Part shown: piece by piece, positions 1-5,557 of the stretch
Layout: every line of letters starts with the position of its first letter
How positions within the stretch are numbered: the first letter of the stretch is position 1
Origin: Quisquiliibacterium sp.
Lineage (GTDB): Bacteria; Pseudomonadota; Gammaproteobacteria; Burkholderiales; Burkholderiaceae_E
Direction of reading: 5' to 3'
Length of the DNA: 6,157 nucleotides
Assembly (NCBI GenBank): GCA_023257915.1
Contig: JALRBB010000068.1
Location: 1 to 6,157 of the forward strand
Position numbers and translations under genes: made by a program
Notes under the pieces: generated by a model
Databases searched by the model: none
What the model was told of the DNA's origin: nothing
What the model saw: only the letters and a program-made list of their open reading frames with translations

Positions 1-638
1 CCGTGGCGTTCCTGCAAATCCCGGATCAGGCCAAGAATCTGTGCCTGGGTAGTCACGTCCAGCGCAGTGGTCGGCTCGTCGGCGATCAACAGCTGCGGAT
101 CCAGCACCAGCGCCATCGCAATCATGATCCGCTGGCGTTGACCGCCGGAGAGCTGGTGCGGATAAGACGCGATGATGCGTTCCGGATCAGGCAGCAACAC
201 CTCGCGCACAATCGAGAGGACTTTCTCGCGCCGTTCCGCAGCCGACAGCTGCGTGTGCTCGCGAAGCACCTCATCGATCTGATCGCCGCAGGTCATGACC
301 GGATTCAGAGCGGTCATCGGCTCCTGAAAGATCATCGACATGCGGGTAGCGCGCAACTCACGCAGCCGTGACAATGGCGCATGGGTAATGTCTTCGCCAT
401 TCAAGAAAACCTGGCCGCTGGTGATCGGCAGACTCTTGGGAAGCAGACCCATCACCCCCTGGGCGATGACGGATTTTCCGGAGCCGGATTCGCCAACCAG
501 ACAAACGATCTCGCCACGCCCGACCTCGAACGAGACATTGCGAACAGCGGTCGGTCGATCGCCGCCACTAGGCAGTGCGATCGTCAGGTTGCGAACCTCG
601 AGTACCGGGGTTTGCGAATTCGGGGCGGCTGAACTCAT
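1..638 (-). CDS. Peptide-type ABC transporter ATP-binding protein (DppD/OppD-like), 3' end outside the window
   Basis: This is the ATPase subunit that would power the importer encoded upstream. It works on the cytoplasmic face of the inner membrane. The reading frame starts with ATG at 638-636 and is still open at the left edge, so 212 residues are visible of roughly 320 or more. Walker A is GESGSGKS (residues 49-56), the Q-loop is FQEPMTALNP (104-113), the ABC signature is LSGGQRQR (163-170), and Walker B with D-loop is LLIADEPTTALD (183-194). The H-switch and the C-terminal oligopeptide-type tail lie outside. The FQEPMTALNP and YPHQLSGGQ wording is typical of the peptide/nickel (family 5) ATPases rather than of sugar or amino-acid importers. 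No clear Shine-Dalgarno precedes the ATG, and translation may rely on coupling, since the permease stop is 37 bases upstream. A DppF-like partner probably follows outside the window. A fused two-ATPase protein of GsiA type cannot be excluded. Confidence 0.95.
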   Translation of the reverse strand, partial: MSSAAPNSQTPVLEVRNLTIALPSGGDRPTAVRNVSFEVGRGEIVCLVGESGSGKSVIAQGVMGLLPKSLPITSGQVFLNGEDITHAPLSRLRELRATRMSMIFQEPMTALNPVMTCGDQIDEVLREHTQLSAAERREKVLSIVREVLLPDPERIIASYPHQLSGGQRQRIMIAMALVLDPQLLIADEPTTALDVTTQAQILGLIRDLQERH

Positions 639-675
639 ATCGGATATTGCTTGAGGCACAGAATCATTGGGCCGG

Positions 676-1614
676 TCAGACACGCTTGGCCATCTTCGGG
701 TCGAGCGTGTCGCGCAAGCCGTCGCCCAGGATGTTGACCGCAAGAACCGTTACCGCCAGGAAAATGCCCGGAAAGAAGATGTTGTGCGGATATTCGTTGA
801 ATTGCGCCCTGCCTTCAGCCATCACGTTGCCCCAGGTCGGAATGTCTGGAGGCAAACCGACGCCAAGGAAAGACAAAATCGCCTCAACCAGGATTCCGGA
901 AGCGCAAATGAAGGTGCCCTGCACGACCAGCGGAGCGACCGTGTTCGGCAAAATATGGCGAAACATGATCTTCCAGGTCGGCGTGCCGAGCGAAACGGCG
1001 GCTTCCACGTAAGGCTCCTCGCGAATCGATAGCACCAGCGAGCGAACCAAGCGGGTTACGCGAGGAATTTCGGGCACTGCGATCGCCACGATCACCGTCA
1101 AAAGGCTGCCCCTCCACATCGCCACCAGAGCGATCGCGATCAGAATCGCCGGAATGGCCATCAGGCCATCCATTACCCGCATCAGCACACCGTCAAGCCA
1201 GCGAACGTAACCAGAGGTCAGACCCAGAAAAATACCGATCAGCAGCGAAAGAATTGCCGTGCAGATTCCAACGAGCAGGGAGACCTGAGTTCCGTAGATC
1301 ACTCGACTGTAGATGTCACGACCGAAGGAGTCGGACCCCATCCAGAACGTATGCTTGATCGTATCTCCGTCGAGCGTCATGATCTCGCCCTTTTCTCCCG
1401 GCAGCAGATCACGGCTCGCCGCGTCAAACAATGTCGGATCCACGGTACCGAGCAAGGGTGCGCAAAGCGCGATCAGGACGAGCAGAGAAAGCGCAACTCC
1501 TCCAATACGCACCGACCAGTTACGGCGGGCTCGCTGCCAAGCGCTCTCAACGCGAACAATGGCAGCCGACTCAACCGAAAGAGCTTCAAAATTGGAGTTA
1601 TCGGGGGATGTCAT
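676..1614 (-). CDS. Peptide-type ABC transporter permease (DppC-like)
   Basis: This is the second integral-membrane subunit of the importer, forming the translocation channel with the DppB-type permease. With the ATG start it has 312 residues, normal for DppC/OppC. A cytoplasmic N-terminal region precedes the first membrane helix at about residues 37-57. A periplasmic loop then leads to MGSDSFGRDIYSRVIYGTQ (from residue 92), the conserved block that opens the BPD_transp_1 domain. Further hydrophobic helices follow. The ATPase-contacting EAA loop is EEPYVEAAVSLGTPTWKIMFRHILP (about 199-223; in full E-A-A then G eight residues after the first E). The gene could be extended eight codons to a TTG at 1638-1636, but that TTG has no ribosome-binding site. 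The ATG at 1614-1612 is preferred, although only AAGG lies just before it at very short spacing. The gap to the preceding permease gene is 53 bases. Confidence 0.95.
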   Translation of the reverse strand: MTSPDNSNFEALSVESAAIVRVESAWQRARRNWSVRIGGVALSLLVLIALCAPLLGTVDPTLFDAASRDLLPGEKGEIMTLDGDTIKHTFWMGSDSFGRDIYSRVIYGTQVSLLVGICTAILSLLIGIFLGLTSGYVRWLDGVLMRVMDGLMAIPAILIAIALVAMWRGSLLTVIVAIAVPEIPRVTRLVRSLVLSIREEPYVEAAVSLGTPTWKIMFRHILPNTVAPLVVQGTFICASGILVEAILSFLGVGLPPDIPTWGNVMAEGRAQFNEYPHNIFFPGIFLAVTVLAVNILGDGLRDTLDPKMAKRV

Positions 1615-1667
1615 GCCTTGGATGAAACCTGATAGCAATAAAACGTGGATAGCTGCATTGACGACAT

Positions 1668-2609
1668 TCAGTAGCGAATCCGCGGATCAAAAAAGACGTA
1701 GGACAGATCCACCAGCAGGTTGATCACAACGTAAATGAATGAAAAGAGCAGGATGACGCCTTGAATCGTCGGGAAGTCGCGCGCGAGCACCGCATCGACT
1801 GTCAGACGACCCAGTCCTGGAATTGCATAGACCGACTCGGTGACGACAACCCCACCGATCAGCAGGGCAATCCCGATACCGATCACCGTGATGATCGGAA
1901 CCGCCGCATTGGCCAGCGCATGCCGGATCAGCACCTTCGACTCTGGCAGCCCCTTGGCCCGCGCGGTGCGGATGTAATCCTCACCTAGCGTTTCCAGGAC
2001 CGAGGCGCGTGTAACTCGGGCAATCAGCGCGACATAGATGATCGATAACGTGAACGCCGGCAATGCCAGATGCGTGATGTAGGGGATAAATCCGTCTGCC
2101 AAGCGCTTGTAGCCCTGCACTGGCAACCAGCCTAGCTTGAGCGAGACCAACCAGATAAATACATAGGCCAACACGAAGACCGGAACCGAAAAGCCCATCA
2201 CAGAAAAGCCCATCAGGATTCGGTCAAACCAACCTCCAAATCGCCAGGCCGCCAGCACACCGAGCGGAACCGCGATCAGCACAGCGATGACGATCGTCAC
2301 CAGCGCGAGGGAAACCGTGGGTTCCAGGCGCTGCGCGATCAGTGTCGTCACCTTGGTCTTGTAGTAGTACGACTCTCCGAGATCGCCGGTGAACAGATGC
2401 CCTGCCCAAATCGCGAACTGCTCAGGAATCGAGCGATCAAGACCGAGATTCGTCCGGATTTTAGCGATCTGGTCAGCCGACGCCGCGTCTCCCGCTAAGA
2501 CGGCCGCCGGATCACCCGGGGTAAGCCTGAGCATCAAAAAAACCAGCACGGCGACAACCAATAACACCGGAACGGTCGCCAGCAAACGGCGCATCAGGAA
2601 TGCATACAT
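1668..2609 (-). CDS. Peptide-type ABC transporter permease (DppB-like)
   Basis: This is the first integral-membrane subunit of the importer, 313 residues long, as expected for DppB/OppB. The N-terminal helix (about 9-29, beginning RRLLATVPVLLVVAVLVF from residue 7) leads into RLTPGDPA (28-35), the hallmark PGDP motif of B-type permeases. The segment FTGDLGESYYY (73-83) matches the conserved 'GDLG-S' region before the transport domain. Membrane helices lie near 99-121, 134-156, 181-197, 236-256 and 280-300. The cytoplasmic ATPase-docking loop is EDYIRTARAKGLPESKVLIRHAL (210-232), where RTARAKG replaces the EAA consensus, as is usual in DppB. The ATG at 2609-2607 was chosen because it gives the family-typical N-terminus. 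A second in-frame ATG lies five codons in, and the ribosome-binding site before either is weak. A strong stem-loop separates the gene from the binding-protein gene 70 bases upstream. Confidence 0.95.
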   Translation of the reverse strand: MYAFLMRRLLATVPVLLVVAVLVFLMLRLTPGDPAAVLAGDAASADQIAKIRTNLGLDRSIPEQFAIWAGHLFTGDLGESYYYKTKVTTLIAQRLEPTVSLALVTIVIAVLIAVPLGVLAAWRFGGWFDRILMGFSVMGFSVPVFVLAYVFIWLVSLKLGWLPVQGYKRLADGFIPYITHLALPAFTLSIIYVALIARVTRASVLETLGEDYIRTARAKGLPESKVLIRHALANAAVPIITVIGIGIALLIGGVVVTESVYAIPGLGRLTVDAVLARDFPTIQGVILLFSFIYVVINLLVDLSYVFFDPRIRY

Positions 2610-2636
2610 AGGCTTTTCAGAGTCAACACATTAATT

Positions 2637-2658
2637 GGGGGCGCAAAAATGCGCCCCC
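2637..2658 (-). terminator. Intercistronic GC-rich stem-loop (partial terminator or mRNA 3'-end stabiliser)
   Basis: The arms GGGGGCGCA (2637-2645) and TGCGCCCCC (2650-2658) are perfectly complementary over 9 bp around a four-base A loop (U in the minus-strand transcript). The structure lies 21 bases past the stop codon of the binding-protein gene and 27 bases before the DppB-type permease. In the direction of transcription it is followed by AATTAATG, with no real U tract, so it is a poor full terminator. Hairpins at this position in binding-protein-dependent operons commonly protect the upstream message and lower permease expression. That role is inferred here. Confidence 0.7.
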
Positions 2659-2679
2659 TAGAGCTTGAGAAGCCGACGG

Positions 2680-4269
2680 TCAGTTCTTTTTCAGGTTCCA
2701 GTAGACCTGGCCATTGCTGACAAAGAAGCCTGAGACCTTCTTGCTCGCCGCCATCGGTTGCGTAAAGTTTCCTACAACCACATGGGTTCCAACCTCGAAG
2801 GCTCGCGCATGAATTTGATCAGCGAGTTTTTTCTTGGTCGCCTCGTCCGTGGCACGCATAAACTGATTGCGCAACTCCGCCAGTTTGTCATCGGATGCCC
2901 ATCCGAACCACACCGATTTCTCTCCGCGGGTATCCATGGTTGGGTTTGCGATCGGACTCGAAATATCGAACGCCTGCCATGCTGTCAGAAACATGTTCCA
3001 ACCACCCTTGTCGATCGGATCCTTCTTCGCCCGGCGACCGACAAGCGTCTGCCAGTCCATGGCCTGAAGGTCAACCTTGAAACCAGCCTGCCGAAGCAAC
3101 TGAGCGGCAACATCAGGAAGCTTCTGAATCGAGGCAAGGTCAGTGGGCTTCATCAACACAATCGGCGTGCCGTCATAGCCAGACTCCTTCAGCAGTTGCT
3201 GAGCCTTGCGCATGTTCGACTTGGACTGCAGTTCGCTACCCACCGTGGTTCCGTACGGTGTACCGCAATAAAACATCGAGTAGCAGGTGCTATAGAGTTC
3301 CTTCACACCAACCTGGGCACGCAAGAATGGTTCCTGCGCAAAGGCAGCGATTACCGCTTGACGGACCTTCGGGTTGTCAAACGGTTTATGCAAGTGATTG
3401 AATCGCGCCATGAACTGCAGACCGACATTCGAGTAGGTCGGCAATTGCAGGTTCGTTTCTTTCTTCACTGCCTCAAAATGGTCGAATGCCAGGGACTCGA
3501 TGATGTCGACTTCGCCGTTCTTTAGTGCGTTGACCTGAGCCTGCGCATCACGTAACGCCAGATTCCATTCAACGCGATCGACGAAAACTCGCTTGCCTCC
3601 TGTACTACCCGACGGCGGCTCGTTTCGCGGAACGTACTTGGTGTTCTTCAGATAAACCGATTTATCCCCAGGCTTGAACTCATCCTTTTTGAAGATGTAA
3701 GGGCCCGAACCAATGTGCTCAGAAATCTGCTTGAATGCATCGGTTTCGGCGATACGCTTGGGCATGATGAAGGGCACGACCGAGGACGGCTTGCCGAGCG
3801 CCTCAAGCACGAAGCCGCAGGCCTCACCGAGGAAAATACGGAAGGTGTCCGGCTCCGGCGAATCCATGCGCGCAACAAACTGCATCAGCGCAGAGCCCAT
3901 GCCGTCGCGCTTGCCCCAGCGCTGCAGCGACGCGATGACGTCTTCACCGGTGACGGGTGCGCCGTCGTGGAAAGCCAAGCCCTTACGAAGCTTGAAGGTG
4001 TAAAGACGCTTGTCATCACTAACGGACCAGGTATCAACCATCTGCGGCTTGATCTGACCTTTCTCGTCAGTGCCAAACAGCGTGTCATAGATCATGTAGC
4101 CGTGATTCCGGCTCATGTAGGCGGTGGTCCAGATCGGATCGAGAACCGCCAGGTTCGAGTGCGGCACAACCCGCAGAGTCACTTCGGCGAAGGCCGGAGC
4201 ACTGGTAAACGCCGCTGCGCCGAACGCCGCTGCGATCACGGAGCGTTTGAGAAGATGAACTGCTGACAC
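2680..4269 (-). CDS. ABC transporter substrate-binding protein, family 5 (SBP_bac_5, DppA/OppA-like)
   Basis: This is the periplasmic receptor of the importer. It captures the solute and delivers it to the two permeases. It has 529 residues, normal for the family. A Sec signal peptide is visible: positive MSAVHLLKRS, a hydrophobic core (11-22) and a likely signal peptidase I site after AFA (26-28), so it is not a lipoprotein. Family landmarks are YTFKLRKGLAFHDGAPVTGEDV (90-111), GSGPYIF (187-193) and FNHLHKPFDNPKVRQAVIAAF (290-310). Three cysteines remain after cleavage: C151, and C329 with C335, spaced C-x5-C and able to form a disulfide. The start is GTG (4269-4267), supported by a strong AGGAG nine bases upstream and by the fit of the signal peptide; no better ATG is in frame. 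It is the first gene of the operon. The ligand is unknown. Family members bind peptides, opines, nickel, glutathione or sugars, so 'peptide' should not be assumed. Confidence 0.95.
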   Translation of the reverse strand: MSAVHLLKRSVIAAAFGAAAFTSAPAFAEVTLRVVPHSNLAVLDPIWTTAYMSRNHGYMIYDTLFGTDEKGQIKPQMVDTWSVSDDKRLYTFKLRKGLAFHDGAPVTGEDVIASLQRWGKRDGMGSALMQFVARMDSPEPDTFRIFLGEACGFVLEALGKPSSVVPFIMPKRIAETDAFKQISEHIGSGPYIFKKDEFKPGDKSVYLKNTKYVPRNEPPSGSTGGKRVFVDRVEWNLALRDAQAQVNALKNGEVDIIESLAFDHFEAVKKETNLQLPTYSNVGLQFMARFNHLHKPFDNPKVRQAVIAAFAQEPFLRAQVGVKELYSTCYSMFYCGTPYGTTVGSELQSKSNMRKAQQLLKESGYDGTPIVLMKPTDLASIQKLPDVAAQLLRQAGFKVDLQAMDWQTLVGRRAKKDPIDKGGWNMFLTAWQAFDISSPIANPTMDTRGEKSVWFGWASDDKLAELRNQFMRATDEATKKKLADQIHARAFEVGTHVVVGNFTQPMAASKKVSGFFVSNGQVYWNLKKN

Positions 4270-4278
4270 GATGTCTCT

Positions 4279-4283
4279 CTCCT
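4279..4283 (-). promoter_or_regulatory. Ribosome-binding site deciding the GTG start of the binding-protein gene
   Basis: AGGAG on the minus strand (within CAGGAGAGAGAC) lies nine bases before the GTG. It is the strongest Shine-Dalgarno in the window and supports a non-ATG start. Confidence 0.75.
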
Positions 4284-4307
4284 GATTATGTTGAACCGAT
4301 ACCCGCG

Positions 4308-4336
4308 AAAATAGCCGTTCAATGCAAACGACGCAA
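4308..4336 (-). promoter_or_regulatory. Candidate sigma-70 promoter for the ABC transporter operon
   Basis: On the minus strand TTGCGT (4336-4331, 3 of 6 to TTGACA) is followed after exactly 17 bases by TATTTT (4313-4308, 4 of 6 to TATAAT). Transcription would start near 4301, giving a leader of about 31 bases that contains the AGGAG site. Geometry is good but the hexamers are mediocre, so this could also be an activator-dependent promoter or a chance match. Confidence 0.35.
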
Positions 4337-4355
4337 GCCGGACTCGGTTTTTGCG
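4332..4355. promoter_or_regulatory. Dyad symmetry overlapping the candidate -35 of the transporter operon
   Basis: The outer arms CGCAA (4332-4336) and TTGCG (4351-4355) enclose the inner arms CCG (4338-4340) and CGG (4345-4347) around GACT. The unpaired bases are asymmetric, one on the left and three on the right. Its overlap with the candidate -35 suggests an operator. As RNA it could instead be a weak hairpin ending the lysR transcript, but no clear U tract follows. Confidence 0.3.
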
Positions 4356-4436
4356 GGACGCGCCCTTGATACCACGGACATCAGGCGTTGAGGGATAAAA
4401 ACAAGGAATTTCGGAACGCTAAGCGGCACCTGAATT

Positions 4437-5384
4437 TCAAACCGGTGAGGTTTCCTGCCCCAGTTCGTCTCGCGCAGCCATGCGCTGCTCCACCAGATCG
4501 ACGAATGCGCGAGCGGCCGCTGACAGCGCTGTTCGATCGCGCATCGCTAGAAACAAAGCGCGTTCGGTGCGCATTCCGCGAATATGAGTGACCCGTAGTC
4601 CAAGCGCACCAGCAAGCGGCAAGGCCGCTGCACGCGGCATGATTCCCACGCCCATTCCTGCAGCCACCATTCTGGCCATTGCGTCGAAATTGCGGACCTG
4701 AACACGAACCTTGAGCGGTCGCTTGCCGGCGCCCGCGCCGGAGGCGAGTTGGCGCATCAGCGAGGTCGACCGACTCATGCCTACGATGTCATGGTCGAGC
4801 AATTCTTCCAGCGGCACCCTGGCCTCGCGGGTCAACGGGTGACCGACGGGATGCACGACGACCAGCTCATCGACTTCGCAGACGACGGTTTGCAATCCAT
4901 CTGTCGACGTGTTGTCGGCGAACACGGCAAGTTCGGCGGCCCCGCGGATGACCGCGCGAGCTGCCTCCTCGCTGAAGCATTCTTCCAGGTCGATCATCAC
5001 CCCGGGGTGCTGCGCGGTGTAATCGGCCAACACCCGCGGGAGAAAGTCGCAGAACGCCGATGGATTCGCCCAGATCCGCAGATGTCCGCTGGCACCACGC
5101 TGATAGTCATCCATCGCCAGTGCCAGTTGCTCCAGGCCCGCAGTCAGTCCGATCGCATGGCGCAGAAAGGTCTGCCCAGCGGCAGTTGGCGTCACGCCTT
5201 TCTTGCTGCGCAGCAGCAGCGGGCAACCAAGATGAGATTCGAGTTCGGCAATCCGCTTGCTGGCTGCGGCCAGGCTGATACCGAAGCGGTCGGCGCCGAC
5301 GGTCAGGCTACCCGCGTCGACCGTCACGACATACAGGCGCAATGAAACAAGGTCGAAACGACTCAGATTGATCGGGGCTGGCAT
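4437..5384 (-). CDS. LysR-type transcriptional regulator
   Basis: This is a DNA-binding regulator of 315 residues, standard length for the family. Residues about 10-70 form the winged helix-turn-helix: FDLVSLRLYVVTVDAGSLTVGADRFG, then the recognition-helix region SLAAASKRIAELESHLG, and the wing LLLRSKKGVTPTAAG. A linker helix (about 71-93) leads to the periplasmic-binding-protein-like effector domain (about 95-305), opening with HLRIWANPSAFCDFLPRVL and including the usual VAAGMGVGIMP stretch near the C-terminal half. It is divergent from a CaiB/BaiF CoA-transferase, a very common LysR arrangement that points to control of that gene, and it lies upstream of the importer operon on the same strand. 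Its ATG (5384-5382) has no recognisable Shine-Dalgarno. A TTGACA hexamer 31-36 bases upstream would place transcription start almost at the ATG. The effector is unknown; small carboxylates or CoA-pathway intermediates are typical for such pairings, which is inference. Confidence 0.95.
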   Translation of the reverse strand: MPAPINLSRFDLVSLRLYVVTVDAGSLTVGADRFGISLAAASKRIAELESHLGCPLLLRSKKGVTPTAAGQTFLRHAIGLTAGLEQLALAMDDYQRGASGHLRIWANPSAFCDFLPRVLADYTAQHPGVMIDLEECFSEEAARAVIRGAAELAVFADNTSTDGLQTVVCEVDELVVVHPVGHPLTREARVPLEELLDHDIVGMSRSTSLMRQLASGAGAGKRPLKVRVQVRNFDAMARMVAAGMGVGIMPRAAALPLAGALGLRVTHIRGMRTERALFLAMRDRTALSAAARAFVDLVEQRMAARDELGQETSPV

Positions 5385-5390
5385 CGCGCG

Positions 5391-5420
5391 ATGTTCAACG
5401 AACGGTTAAGGATGTGTCAA
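5391..5420 (-). promoter_or_regulatory. Candidate lysR promoter with perfect TTGACA -35
   Basis: TTGACA lies on the minus strand at 5420-5415, a six-of-six match. At 18-base spacing the -10 would be GAACAT (5396-5391), only three of six. The start of transcription would fall within a base or two of the ATG at 5384, implying a very short or absent leader, which fits the missing Shine-Dalgarno. The strong -35 may also be chance. Confidence 0.35.
5393..5403. repeat. Short inverted repeat GTTC-N3-GAAC just upstream of lysR
   Basis: GTTC (5393-5396) and GAAC (5400-5403) are separated by AAC. The element lies 8-19 bases before the lysR ATG, on the candidate -10. It could be part of an autoregulatory site, but 4-bp arms are short enough to arise by chance. 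Confidence 0.3.
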
Positions 5421-5422
5421 CC
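5404..5422. promoter_or_regulatory. Candidate LysR box (T-N11-A) between lysR and the CoA-transferase gene
   Basis: GGTT (5404-5407) and AACC (5419-5422) form a perfect 4-bp inverted repeat around 11 bases. The central T5407 and A5419 give the LysR-family T-N11-A signature. It overlaps the TTGACA at 5415-5420 on the lysR side, the expected place for negative autoregulation. It ends 135 bases before the divergent CoA-transferase ATG, leaving room for an activated promoter. The assignment rests on pattern and position only. Confidence 0.45.
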
Positions 5423-5464
5423 AATCACGAATAGTCAGAGCGCCGGCCACGGCAGACTAAGTGG

Positions 5465-5478
5465 TGTCTTTCAAGACA
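5465..5478. promoter_or_regulatory. 14-bp dyad TGTCTT-TC-AAGACA in the divergent promoter region
   Basis: The arms TGTCTT (5465-5470) and AAGACA (5473-5478) are perfect inverted repeats with a two-base centre, typical of a homodimer operator. Its spacing is not T-N11-A, so it may be a second LysR contact or a site for another regulator. It lies about 80 bases before the CoA-transferase ATG. Confidence 0.35.
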
Positions 5479-5484
5479 GGAAAG

Positions 5485-5515
5485 GATGCCGCGTCAGGCC
5501 GACTGCGGCGGCATC
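5485..5515 (+). promoter_or_regulatory. Stem-loop in the putative leader of the CoA-transferase gene
   Basis: GATGCCGC (5485-5492) and GCGGCATC (5508-5515) are perfect 8-bp inverted repeats around 15 bases. Inside, GTC (5493-5495) can pair with GAC (5501-5503), leaving TGCG unpaired on one side. No U tract follows, so it is not a standard terminator. It would fold in the 5' leader if transcription starts upstream of 5485; otherwise it is a DNA dyad. Confidence 0.35.
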
Positions 5516-5529
5516 GATTCGTGACCTGT

Positions 5530-5543
5530 CGTTGCACGCAACG
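5530..5543 (+). promoter_or_regulatory. 14-bp dyad CGTTGC-AC-GCAACG abutting the CoA-transferase ribosome-binding site
   Basis: The arms CGTTGC (5530-5535) and GCAACG (5538-5543) are perfect inverted repeats with a two-base centre. The last G is also the first base of the GGAG Shine-Dalgarno. As RNA it would form five pairs around a CACG loop, and it could affect ribosome access. It shares the 6-2-6 layout of the dyad at 5465-5478 but not its sequence. Confidence 0.35.
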
Positions 5544-5546
5544 GAG
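5543..5546 (+). promoter_or_regulatory. Ribosome-binding site for the CoA-transferase gene
   Basis: GGAG lies 11 bases before the ATG at 5558, slightly far but the only plausible site. It supports this start over the in-frame ATG pair at 5588 and 5591, which have no comparable upstream site. Confidence 0.5.
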
Positions 5547-5557
5547 AATCAATCCCC

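Noticed and set aside
1615..1638. Eight-codon N-terminal extension of the DppC-type permease from a TTG
   Set aside because: The TTG has no ribosome-binding site and the added residues do not match the family; the ATG at 1614-1612 is simpler.
1615..1667. Gap between the two permease genes as a site for a promoter or hairpin
   Set aside because: No dyad, promoter pair or terminator could be seen; it looks like plain intercistronic sequence.
2758..3525. Open frame of 255 codons on the plus strand
   Set aside because: It lies wholly antisense to the binding-protein gene, shows no recognisable domain, and is rich in R, H, L and Q as expected of a shadow frame.
4285..4290. CATAAT on the minus strand as the -10 of the transporter operon
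   Set aside because: Five of six bases match, but transcription would begin inside the Shine-Dalgarno AGGAG and no -35 lies at the right distance.
4406..4438. Direct repeat GAATTTC at 4406-4412 and 4432-4438 near the lysR stop codon
   Set aside because: Seven bases of low complexity, one copy overlapping the coding end, with a 26-base period that fits no clear operator; probably chance.
4424..4438. Sigma-54-like GGCAC-N5-TTTC on the plus strand
   Set aside because: The invariant GC of the -12 element is missing and it would read antisense into lysR.
4749..5345. Open frame of 198 codons on the plus strand
   Set aside because: It is antisense to the well-supported LysR gene and its translation resembles no family I know.
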